A DNA stretch of 33,464 bases, from assembly GCA_050012355.1 (NCBI GenBank), contig JBEKHI010000032.1, positions 1 to 33,464 on the forward strand. The letters run 5' to 3'. The notes beneath the pieces are model-generated. The model did not search any database and was not told the origin of the DNA. It saw nothing but the letters and a program-made list of their open reading frames with translations. Positions 22,083 through 29,006 of the stretch are shown piece by piece (the first letter of the stretch is position 1; each line of letters begins with the position of its first letter). The DNA comes from JBEKHI01 sp050012355. GTDB lineage: Bacteria; Actinomycetota; Actinomycetes; Streptosporangiales; Streptosporangiaceae. The position numbers were made by a program, and so were the translations under genes.

Positions 22083-23984
22083 GTGCCGGGCGAGTATGCC
22101 CTCGTGGACGCGTTGGCAAGCCAGGTACTCGAGCCGTTCGGAGCGGTGGCGCTGTCCGTATGGCTGCTGGAGTCCGACGGCTCGCTGCGCATGCTCGGGG
22201 AAACCGGTTTCGGGACGGACACCAGCGGCTGGACGCAGCTGGCTCCGTCGGCCGACAGCCCGGCCCAGCGGGTCGCCAGGGGCGGACATGACCTGTGGTG
22301 GCTGGACGGGCCGCCGGACGGGGCGGCCGTGCTCGGGCCCAGGGGAGCGCGGGCGGTTCTCGGGCTGACCGGCCGAGACCGTGACCTGCGCGGGGTGCTT
22401 GAGGTCTGCTGGCCGGAGCCGCTGCGCGACGAGCCGCCAGGCCTGCGGGACCGGCTCACCGGGCTGGCGGCCGGCTGCGCGGACGTGCTGGATACCCAGC
22501 GCGAGCTATCGGAACCCGCTGTCTACCGGCTGCTTGACGCGCTGGCCGGCCCGGTGCTGGTGGTCCGCGCCGTGCGCGGTCCGAACGGCGCCGTCGCGGA
22601 CTTCCGCGTCGGGTACGCCAGTGACGGCTACCCGGACCCGGACGGCCGTGGCCCAGCCGAGCTCACCGGCGTCACGCTGACCGCCGCCTACCCCGGCGGT
22701 ACACCCTTGTCCGCCCTGGCACACGACGCGCTGGGCGGCGCCCCGGTGATCGGGACTCCGTCGGTGGCCAGGTTCTTCGATGGCGCGGTGCTCTCCTGGC
22801 GGCACGCGGACGAGCCCGGGCGGCTGGCGGCGCTGCTGGAGAACGCCCAGCGGATCGGCCGGCTCGGTGGCTGGGAAGAGGAGCTGCAGAGCGGCGCGGT
22901 GTACTGGACCGATTCGGTGTTCACGCTCTTCGGCCTGCTGCCCGGTCAGGTGCGCGCGATCGGAATCGGTGATCTGCACAACTACGTGGTCGCGGCGGAC
23001 CGGCCAGCCATCGTGCGGTTCCGCGATGAGCTGCTGGGCACCGGCGGGGCCGCGAGCGCGTCGTTCCGCATCGTGCGGCCGGACGACGGGTCGGTGCGGC
23101 AGATGCTGGTGTCGGCCGAGGCGGCGGTCGACGCCGCGGGCACGGTGACCACGCTGCGTGGCGCCTACCAGGACGTCTCGGCGCAGTACCACACGCAGGT
23201 GGCGCTGGCGGCGACGAGGGACCGGCTCGTCGACACCGAGCAGCGCGCCGCCGAGGAACACAAGCTCGCGCTCCAACTGCAGCGCGCGATCATGCCGCCC
23301 GATTCCGAGCCCGCCCAGTTCCCCGGCATCGACGTGGCGGTCCGTTACCGGCCCGCTGGCTCCGGTCACCTGGTCGGCGGTGACTTCTACGACACGCTGC
23401 TGCTGCCAACCGGCCAGGTGCTGCTGGTCGTCGGGGACGTGGCCGGACACGGCATCGACGCCGTCACCGGCATGGTCGCGGTGCGGAACTCGCTGCGTGG
23501 TCTCGCGGTCACCGGCAAGGGCCCCGCCGAGCTGGTGGCCCTGCTGAACACCCTGGTATGCCACCTGACCGACGGTGTCGTCGGGACCATGATCTGCGGT
23601 CTTTACGATCCGTCGTCCCGGTTGCTGCGGTGGGCCCGGGCCGGGCACCTGCCTCCGGTGCTGATCCGCGACGGCTCGGCGTCGGCGCTGCCGCTACCGT
23701 CGGGCCTGCTGCTCGGCATGGAGTCAGACACGGACTACGAAGAGGAGGACACGCCGCTGCTGGCGGGCGATGTGCTCCTGCTGTTCACCGACGGCCTCAT
23801 CGAGCGGCGTGAGCAGTCGATCACCGAAGCGCTTGACGACTTCGTCGCCGCCGCCGGTAATCCCGGGGGAACGGCGGCCGACCGCACGGGGACGGCGGCG
23901 TCGCACGCCGACCGGCTGCTCGCCGCGGTCGTCTCCGACACCGACGACGACGCCTGCCTGGTCGCGGTGCGGCTGCGCGCCTGA
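22083..23984 (+). CDS. GAF-PAS-PP2C (SpoIIE-type) phosphatase
   Basis: This 633-aa serine phosphatase is of the RsbU kind. Domains: a GAF-like N-terminus (about residues 5-140), PAS (about 250-385; RLGGWEEELQSGAVYWTD, FRIVRPDDGSVRQML), a coiled linker, and PP2C (about 415-632) with VGGDFYDTLLLP, VVGDVAGHGIDA, LFTDGLIERR and DTDDDACLVAVRL. The frame is open from 21954, but GTG 22083 has GGGAGG 9 nt upstream; GTG 22077 would be too close to it. It is divergent from the hybrid histidine kinase, which suggests a shared signal. Overall layout differs from the phosphatase at 15460, so the two probably answer different inputs. Confidence 0.92.
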   Translation: MPGEYALVDALASQVLEPFGAVALSVWLLESDGSLRMLGETGFGTDTSGWTQLAPSADSPAQRVARGGHDLWWLDGPPDGAAVLGPRGARAVLGLTGRDRDLRGVLEVCWPEPLRDEPPGLRDRLTGLAAGCADVLDTQRELSEPAVYRLLDALAGPVLVVRAVRGPNGAVADFRVGYASDGYPDPDGRGPAELTGVTLTAAYPGGTPLSALAHDALGGAPVIGTPSVARFFDGAVLSWRHADEPGRLAALLENAQRIGRLGGWEEELQSGAVYWTDSVFTLFGLLPGQVRAIGIGDLHNYVVAADRPAIVRFRDELLGTGGAASASFRIVRPDDGSVRQMLVSAEAAVDAAGTVTTLRGAYQDVSAQYHTQVALAATRDRLVDTEQRAAEEHKLALQLQRAIMPPDSEPAQFPGIDVAVRYRPAGSGHLVGGDFYDTLLLPTGQVLLVVGDVAGHGIDAVTGMVAVRNSLRGLAVTGKGPAELVALLNTLVCHLTDGVVGTMICGLYDPSSRLLRWARAGHLPPVLIRDGSASALPLPSGLLLGMESDTDYEEEDTPLLAGDVLLLFTDGLIERREQSITEALDDFVAAAGNPGGTAADRTGTAASHADRLLAAVVSDTDDDACLVAVRLRA

Positions 23985-24002
23985 TCGGCCCTGATTCGCC
24001 CT

Positions 24003-24025
24003 GATCAACCCGATCCTGGTTGATC
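24003..24025 (+). terminator. Small hairpin after the PP2C gene
   Basis: GATCAACC (24003-24010) pairs with GGTTGATC (24018-24025) over 8 bp with a 7-nt loop, 18 nt after the phosphatase stop. A much stronger palindrome follows at 24058. Confidence 0.4.
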
Positions 24026-24057
24026 AACATGACGCCGTTTCAACCCTGGGCCTCACG

Positions 24058-24095
24058 CGAGCAGGGCCGCATCAGCGCTGATGCGGCCCTGCTCG
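24058..24095. terminator. Perfect 38-nt palindrome between convergent genes
   Basis: A 19-bp exact self-complement lies between the phosphatase stop (23984) and the glycosyltransferase stop (24114). A bidirectional terminator is the natural reading. Confidence 0.8.
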
Positions 24096-24113
24096 TTAAG
24101 CGGCTCCCGTTTG

Positions 24114-25199
24114 TTACGCCGCCGCTGCCGACTCGTAGGCCGCGACGGTCTCTCGTGCGATCCGGTCCCAGGAGTAGCGGGACCGGGCGCGGTCGGCCGC
24201 GGCCACGCCGTAGGCCTCGAGCAGCATCGGGTGCGTCAGGATCTGCCTGATGCGGTGGGCCAGCAGCGTCGGACGGCCGGGCGGCACCAGGATGCCGGTG
24301 GTGCCGTCCACGACCGCGTCGCCGGGGGCGCCCTCGGCCGAGGCGACGACCGGCGTCCCGCACGCCATGGCGTCCAGCGAGATCATTCCGGTGGGCTCGT
24401 ACTCGGTGGTGTTGACGTACAGGTCGGCCGACCGCAGCAGCGGCGGCAGGTCTTCCTCGTCGACCTGGCCGGTGAACAGCACCCGGTCCCCGATGCCCAG
24501 CGACCCGGCCAGCGCGACCAGCTCCAGGTAGTTGGCGTCCTGGCTGAGCTTGGCGCGCGCCGGACCGCCTGCCACGATCAGTTCCGTTTCCGGCACCCGG
24601 GTCAGCGCGTGCAGCAGGGTGTTGAGCGCCTGCGTCTTGCTGAGCTCGCCGACTGTCAGCAGCCGGGACCGGCCGTTCCGCTTGGCCACCGGACCCTCGG
24701 GCGCGAAACGGTCGGTGTCGACGCCGCACGGGATCACCTTGATGTGACGGCGCGGCACGCCAAGCCGGGCGAGGTCGCTGGCGACGCCGGAGTTCGCGGC
24801 CACGACGACGTTGGCGGTGCGGCCGATCGCCGGCTCAAGCCGGATCCGCTCGGCTGAGGTACCGGGGATGATCTTGTGCCGCTGCTCCGCCACGCCCAGC
24901 GAGGCGAAGGTCTGCACGACGGGCAAGCCGAGGTCACGGCTCGCGGCGAGCGCGGTCAGCCCAGAGGTCCAGCGCATCGCGTGCACGACGTCCGGGCGGT
25001 CCTTGAGCCACCGCTGGCGCAGTTGGCTAGCTTCGGCCGTCACGCCGCTGAGCGCGTCAGACACCGGATACACCGTGACTTGATGTCCGGCGGCCTTGAG
25101 CTTGCGGGCAAGTTCACGGGTGCGGATCTGGTCGTCCACCAGACCAGCGCCGGGACCAGGGGTAACAGCCGCGTGTTCGGCAACCAGCGCGATCTTCAT
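24114..25199 (-). CDS. GT4-family glycosyltransferase
   Basis: This 361-aa GT-B glycosyltransferase has an N-terminal acceptor half beginning MKIALVAEHA with the early GAGLVDDQIRTRELARKL segment, and a nucleotide-sugar half from about residue 185 (LLTVGELSKTQALNTLLHAL), with the EX7E-like EPTGMISLDAMACGTPVVAS and GTTGILVPPG. It belongs to the broad GT4 group, which includes mannosyl- and MshA-type enzymes; the donor and acceptor cannot be named. The ATG at 25197-25199 has GAGGAG upstream; the longer frame to 25373 is rejected. A TATAGT element upstream gives a likely housekeeping promoter. Confidence 0.87.
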   Translation of the reverse strand: MKIALVAEHAAVTPGPGAGLVDDQIRTRELARKLKAAGHQVTVYPVSDALSGVTAEASQLRQRWLKDRPDVVHAMRWTSGLTALAASRDLGLPVVQTFASLGVAEQRHKIIPGTSAERIRLEPAIGRTANVVVAANSGVASDLARLGVPRRHIKVIPCGVDTDRFAPEGPVAKRNGRSRLLTVGELSKTQALNTLLHALTRVPETELIVAGGPARAKLSQDANYLELVALAGSLGIGDRVLFTGQVDEEDLPPLLRSADLYVNTTEYEPTGMISLDAMACGTPVVASAEGAPGDAVVDGTTGILVPPGRPTLLAHRIRQILTHPMLLEAYGVAAADRARSRYSWDRIARETVAAYESAAAA

Positions 25200-25340
25200 G
25201 TGATGCTCCTCACCGGGGGGGTGCCCTGCACGGCGGGTGGGGAGGAACGCAAGAAGCGGTGACACTACGGCCGCACGTTCGCACCACCCGCACCGTGAAG
25301 GCGGGGGGAACGTGCCTGCGTCGTAGGCACCGCTAGAACC

Positions 25341-25346
25341 ACTATA
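25341..25346 (-). promoter_or_regulatory. Candidate -10 element for the glycosyltransferase gene
   Basis: TATAGT on the minus strand, with TTTGC about 17 nt further upstream as a poor -35. It would give a leader of about 135 nt before the ATG at 25199. Confidence 0.35.
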
Positions 25347-25381
25347 GCCGGAATCGTCACCCGGCAAACCCAAAACTTTTG

Positions 25382-25747
25382 TTAGCCCGAAGCCGCTTCA
25401 TCCACGCTGCGGTAAACCGGCACGATCCGGTCCGCCGCCGTGAGGCTGAGCATCCGTGCCACGGCCTCTTGCGGCGCGACGAGCGCGAGCACCCCGCCTT
25501 GCCGGTCGAGGGCACGGTTGGCGCGCAATAGGGCGTGCAGCGCGGAAGAATCCATGAAGCTCACGCCTGCGAGGTCCACGATGAGATTACTGGGCTGCTT
25601 GGCCACCTCGGTGTCGAGAAGATTGCGCAGCTGATCGCTGTTGGTGACGTCGGCCTCACCAGACAGCGCCACCAGGGTGTAAGGCTCCCCGGCGGATTCG
25701 CGCGCTGTTATCGACGCCTTGAGCAGGTCCACAACCGTTTGTACCAC
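25382..25747 (-). CDS. STAS-domain anti-anti-sigma factor (second copy)
   Basis: This 121-aa RsbV/SpoIIAA-type protein has the STAS core from about residue 22 (YTLVALSGEADVTNSDQL) and the phospho-site at Ser67/Ser68 in VSFMDSSALHAL. It follows the MEDS kinase by 23 nt and is its obvious partner. GTG 25745-25747 is used as the start, but no ribosome site is evident; a GTG five codons later is also possible. It is paralogous to the STAS gene at 11586. Confidence 0.9.
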   Translation of the reverse strand: MVQTVVDLLKASITARESAGEPYTLVALSGEADVTNSDQLRNLLDTEVAKQPSNLIVDLAGVSFMDSSALHALLRANRALDRQGGVLALVAPQEAVARMLSLTAADRIVPVYRSVDEAASG

Positions 25748-25770
25748 AGCGCGAGGGCTGGATGGAGCGC

Positions 25771-26712
25771 TCAGCCCGGAGGCAGTGACATATGCATCCG
25801 GATTGTCGTACCGGAGTCGTCGGAGCGCATCTCGACCAGATCACAGACCTGGTGCACCAGCCACAACCCGTGCCCGTCAGACGCGTCGGCGGCCGGGCGC
25901 CGCCTGCCCGCCAGCGGGTCGGTAATGGTGCCGCCGTCATGGATCGTGCAGACGATTTCCCGCTCGTCGAGGCTGATGTCGAGCGTCCCGGAGGATCGCG
26001 CGTGCTTGATCGTGTTAGCCGCGACCTCGCTGACCGCCAGCACCAGGTCGACGATCCGCATCTCCGGCAGGCTGGTGTGCCGAGCCTGCTTCTCGACCTC
26101 GGCGCGGACCGCGGACAGATCCGTGGTGTATTCCAGGGACATAGCGTCAGCCGCTGGCGGCGCTAGTGGAATCTGGCTGCTGGGAGGCATATGTCCGACC
26201 CCCGCATAGGTCGGGCTCGGCGTCGCCGCGCCGTCCGCGACCAGCACAGGATGGGTGCGCCGCGCGTCGGCGACGACGCCGGCGGCGAGCCTGGTCGTGT
26301 CGTACGGGCAGAGGATGGCCGCGTCCGTCTCGGCGAACGCGAGATTGATGAGCGCCTCATGCCGGATGGCCTCACGTTGCTCCGGCAGAGTGCGCGCGGG
26401 CCAGATAGGTTCGCCGACATAACGCACATGCTGCCCCGGGTACGCGTCCACAAACTCCCGCACCTTCGGGATGATCCACGCCGGGTTGCGGCCTGCCTGG
26501 GCCATGTCCTCGAAGCGGACGCCGTCCGCCTCCGCCCCGAGCGCGTCCCGTAGCCACCCGGAATGAACAGCCGGGACCAGGACGAAGACTGGCTCACCCG
26601 CGGTCAGGCCCGCCCGCAGGAACGCGGCCACCCGGGCCGCGTACACGTCGGGGGTCTGATAAAAGAACGCGAGATGAGTGAACGAGCCGAGTGTAGCCGG
26701 GGGCCCCGTCAC
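25771..26712 (-). CDS. MEDS-domain sensor fused to RsbW-like ATPase kinase
   Basis: This 313-aa protein joins an N-terminal MEDS sensory domain (about residues 12-160; THLAFFYQTPDVYAARVAAFL, GQHVRYVGEPIW) to a HATPase_c_2 serine-kinase domain (about 195-305; Asn233 in SEVAANTIKHA, CTIHDGG, DGHGLWLVHQV). Such proteins phosphorylate STAS anti-anti-sigma factors or hold sigma factors. The frame is open to 26787, but the GTG at 26710-26712 has a perfect AGGAGG (26721-26726) 8 nt before it and sits at the domain edge. It overlaps the preceding GvpL/F-like gene by 119 nt in another frame and is followed by a STAS gene. It is the only kinase of this type in the window. Confidence 0.9.
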   Translation of the reverse strand: MTGPPATLGSFTHLAFFYQTPDVYAARVAAFLRAGLTAGEPVFVLVPAVHSGWLRDALGAEADGVRFEDMAQAGRNPAWIIPKVREFVDAYPGQHVRYVGEPIWPARTLPEQREAIRHEALINLAFAETDAAILCPYDTTRLAAGVVADARRTHPVLVADGAATPSPTYAGVGHMPPSSQIPLAPPAADAMSLEYTTDLSAVRAEVEKQARHTSLPEMRIVDLVLAVSEVAANTIKHARSSGTLDISLDEREIVCTIHDGGTITDPLAGRRRPAADASDGHGLWLVHQVCDLVEMRSDDSGTTIRMHMSLPPG

Positions 26713-27130
26713 CAGTTTCACCTCCTGGCGCCATACTTCCTGCACAGGGTACCCCGGCCAGTCCGGGGGCCGCGCGGTCGATGGCACGGGACAGATCGCC
26801 GTGCCGTTCGTTGAGGTAGGCCACGACCGATGCCTCGTCGGGGCATAGGGTCGCCAGCGGCATGGGAACGACGGGCTGCTGCTCCGCGATCTTGGCGATG
26901 ACGGTCTGATGTCGCCGCGCGGTCTCGGTCAGCCAGCCGGGGTCCTCGGCCCGGGTCGCGATGGCTTCCGGACCGTATCCGTCCAGGCTGACCCCGCTCA
27001 CGGCGGCGGCGAAGCCGTCCGCCATCACCGGCCAGACCGGGCGGCAATCCACCCCGTCACCCGCCCCGAACCACTCTCTGCGCACGACTGGCGCCACTGC
27101 GTAGACCCATATCGCCCGACCTTCCGCCAT
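26594..27130 (-). CDS. Truncated GvpL/GvpF-family protein
   Basis: This 178-aa product resembles the N-terminal domain of gas-vesicle GvpL/GvpF proteins: IWVYAVAP at the start, a FAAAVSGVSL strand, then RRHQTVIAKIAEQQPVVPM and PLATLCPDEASVVAYLNERHGDLSRAID. After about residue 120 the family similarity ends, and the last 40 codons run out of frame over the kinase gene and have the look of shadow sequence. Full-length family members are about 240-280 aa, so the C-terminal domain is missing. The ATG at 27128-27130 has GGAGG upstream. No other gvp gene is present. A SigB/SigF-like promoter stands directly before it. Confidence 0.7.
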   Translation of the reverse strand: MAEGRAIWVYAVAPVVRREWFGAGDGVDCRPVWPVMADGFAAAVSGVSLDGYGPEAIATRAEDPGWLTETARRHQTVIAKIAEQQPVVPMPLATLCPDEASVVAYLNERHGDLSRAIDRAAPGLAGVPCAGSMAPGGETGDGAPGYTRLVHSSRVLLSDPRRVRGPGGRVPAGGPDRG

Positions 27131-27164
27131 ACCCACCTCCAGTTAAGCTCCCTGAACCCCGGCC

Positions 27165-27190
27165 GCTACCCGGCTCGGCTCGCTCCAAAC
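27165..27190 (-). promoter_or_regulatory. SigB/SigF-type promoter of the GvpL/F-kinase-STAS operon
   Basis: On the minus strand: GTTT (27187-27190), 15 nt, GGGTAGC (27165-27171), the best match in the window to GTTT-N15-GGGTAT. It lies between the stop of the GlxA gene and the ATG at 27130, giving a leader of about 28 nt that includes the GGAGG site. Confidence 0.65.
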
Positions 27191-27205
27191 AACGCGAGGG
27201 CGCCG

Positions 27206-28186
27206 TTACCGTGCGGGAACGCGGAACGCACGGCGGTACGACTGGGGGGTGGTGCGCAGTTCACGGGCGAAATGCTTGCGCAGATTGCCCGCCGTCTGCA
27301 AGCCGCACCGGTGGGCGATCGTGTCGACCGGCAGGTCGCTCGTCTCGAGCAGCCGCCGGGCCAGCGCGAGCCGCTCACGCAGTAGCCACTGGTACGGCGT
27401 AGTCCCGGTGCTGGCCACGAACTTTCGCGCGAACGTCCGCGGGCTCATCGCCGCCCGCGCGGCTAGCTCCCGCACGCTCACCGGCTCGTCCAGATGCTCG
27501 CGCAGCCAGCCGAGAGTGCCGGCGAACAGATCCCCGGCCGCCGCCTCGGGCATCGGCGTATCGATGTACTGAGCCTGTCCGCCGTCGCGGTGCAGCGGGA
27601 TGACCATGTCGCGGGCGATCTGGGTAGCGATCTCCGCGCCGTAGTCATGCTGCACCACGTGCAGGCACAGGTCGATGCCGGCCGCGCTGCCCGCCGCGGT
27701 CATGATGGCCCCTCCGTCGTCGACGTACAGCACCCCCGGGTCGACCGCCACCAGCGGGTACCGCCGCGCGAGTTCGGCGCACTCCGACCAGTGGGTGGTC
27801 GCGCGCCGCCCGTCGAGCAAGCCGGCCGCGGCGAGCACGAACGCGCCCGTGCATAGCGATATCAGCCGGGCGCCGCGCGCGCTGGCCGCGCGGACGGCGT
27901 CGACGACCGCGGCCGGTACCGCGTCCTCGGGGGAGTAGGTCGGCACCACGACGACAGTCTGCGCGGTCTGGGTCGCCTCCAGCCCGCGGTGCACCCCGAT
28001 CGGGACCCCGGCGTCGGTGCGCACCGACTCGGCCGGTCCGCAGATGACCACGTTGTACAGCGGAGTGCCGGCCGGTGTCGTCACATCGGCACCGAACACC
28101 TCACGCACCACGCCCAGCTCAAAGAGAGCGACCTGGTCGTACACCACGACGGCGACAGAAATTGGATTGGCAGCTTTGGCATGCAC
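27206..28186 (-). CDS. GlxA-type regulator: DJ-1/PfpI domain plus AraC DNA-binding domain
   Basis: This 326-aa regulator has an N-terminal class I amidotransferase-like domain (about residues 8-180), with the nucleophile-elbow Cys in SLCTGAFVLAAAG and the strand VAVVVYDQVALFELGVV. The C-terminal AraC domain (about 225-320) has two helix-turn-helix motifs (VSVRELAARAAMSPRTFARKF and LPVDTIAHRCGLQTAGNLRKHF). The ligand is unknown. GTG 28184-28186 is chosen for usual family length; no ribosome site is seen there, so the start is uncertain and a leaderless message is possible. It is divergent from the 28239 gene, with 52 nt between. Confidence 0.88.
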   Translation of the reverse strand: MHAKAANPISVAVVVYDQVALFELGVVREVFGADVTTPAGTPLYNVVICGPAESVRTDAGVPIGVHRGLEATQTAQTVVVVPTYSPEDAVPAAVVDAVRAASARGARLISLCTGAFVLAAAGLLDGRRATTHWSECAELARRYPLVAVDPGVLYVDDGGAIMTAAGSAAGIDLCLHVVQHDYGAEIATQIARDMVIPLHRDGGQAQYIDTPMPEAAAGDLFAGTLGWLREHLDEPVSVRELAARAAMSPRTFARKFVASTGTTPYQWLLRERLALARRLLETSDLPVDTIAHRCGLQTAGNLRKHFARELRTTPQSYRRAFRVPAR

Positions 28187-28238
28187 TGTGTCAATGATGC
28201 CACTTACGGGCGCGGTCGTAAAGCGGCACGCTGGAGGT

Positions 28239-28748
28239 ATGAGAACAACGAACCTCGATGAGACCCTGCGAGGAGGCACGCTCGTCGTGGATCAGCCCGG
28301 CGGGACCGACTCCCTCAGCTTGCGTCCGTGCCGCGCGATCGACAGATTCACCGCCCGGATGCTGGGTACCCGGCTGGACCGAGAACTGGCCGCCGGCCGC
28401 GCGCCCGAGTGGTCCCGGCTGCACGCGGCGCGGGCCGAACACATCGTCTCGCTGCCATTCCGCCAGGCGCTCGCCGACGACTGGGAGCGGCTGACACAGC
28501 CCAGGACGCGGAAGGCGCGGCTACCGCAGTGGCACCGGGTGGCCACCGCTGAGCGCCAGATCCGGCTGCTAGCCGGACGGCTGCGGGCCCCGCTCCCGGT
28601 GCCCGCTCGGGGCGTGGCGCTGGCCGGGCTGCTGCTGACTGATGGCGGCGGACCGCTCTACAACCCGTTGAGTACTGTCGCTCTGGACGACGTGGTGAAC
28701 CGGGCCGCTGCGCTGCTCGATCCGGCCGCGCCCCTGCTCCCGAACTGA
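28239..28748 (+). CDS. Unrecognised 169-aa protein
   Basis: I do not recognise this protein. It is Arg/Ala/Leu-rich and predicted mostly helical, without signal peptide or membrane segment. The stretch from about residue 30 to 115 (IDRFTARMLGTRLDRELAAG, WSRLHAARAEHIVSLPFRQAL) is strongly charged, and the end (PLYNPLSTVALDDVVNRAAALLDP) is more conserved-looking. Codon use with GC-rich third positions supports coding. GGAGG lies only one base before the ATG at 28239, too close for normal initiation, so the start is uncertain. It may be controlled by the divergent GlxA-type regulator. Confidence 0.65.
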   Translation: MRTTNLDETLRGGTLVVDQPGGTDSLSLRPCRAIDRFTARMLGTRLDRELAAGRAPEWSRLHAARAEHIVSLPFRQALADDWERLTQPRTRKARLPQWHRVATAERQIRLLAGRLRAPLPVPARGVALAGLLLTDGGGPLYNPLSTVALDDVVNRAAALLDPAAPLLPN

Positions 28749-28794
28749 ACGCGCCCCTGCACCCGGAGTGCGCACCGGTCCGCGTCCAGATGAG

Positions 28795-28837
28795 CAGCCG
28801 TTGCCCCAGGCAGCGCCCGTTCCCAGGGCAACGGCTG
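28795..28837 (+). terminator. Hairpin after the 169-aa protein gene
   Basis: CAGCCGTTGCCC (28795-28806) pairs perfectly with GGGCAACGGCTG (28826-28837) over 12 bp, 46 nt after the stop, with a 19-nt loop. The rest of 28749-29006 shows no gene. Confidence 0.6.
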
Positions 28838-29006
28838 GCTTGCGCGAATCGGTCAGCTCCCAATGAGCCATCGGCTGACCTCATCGAGTTCACGTTGGCG
28901 GTCGCCGTTCGACGTGCCCGGCCGCAGCTGTCACCAGCTACCCACACTGCGCGGTATACACATCAGATTGGCTTACCGGCACTGGCGCGGGGGTACCCAC
29001 ATTCAC

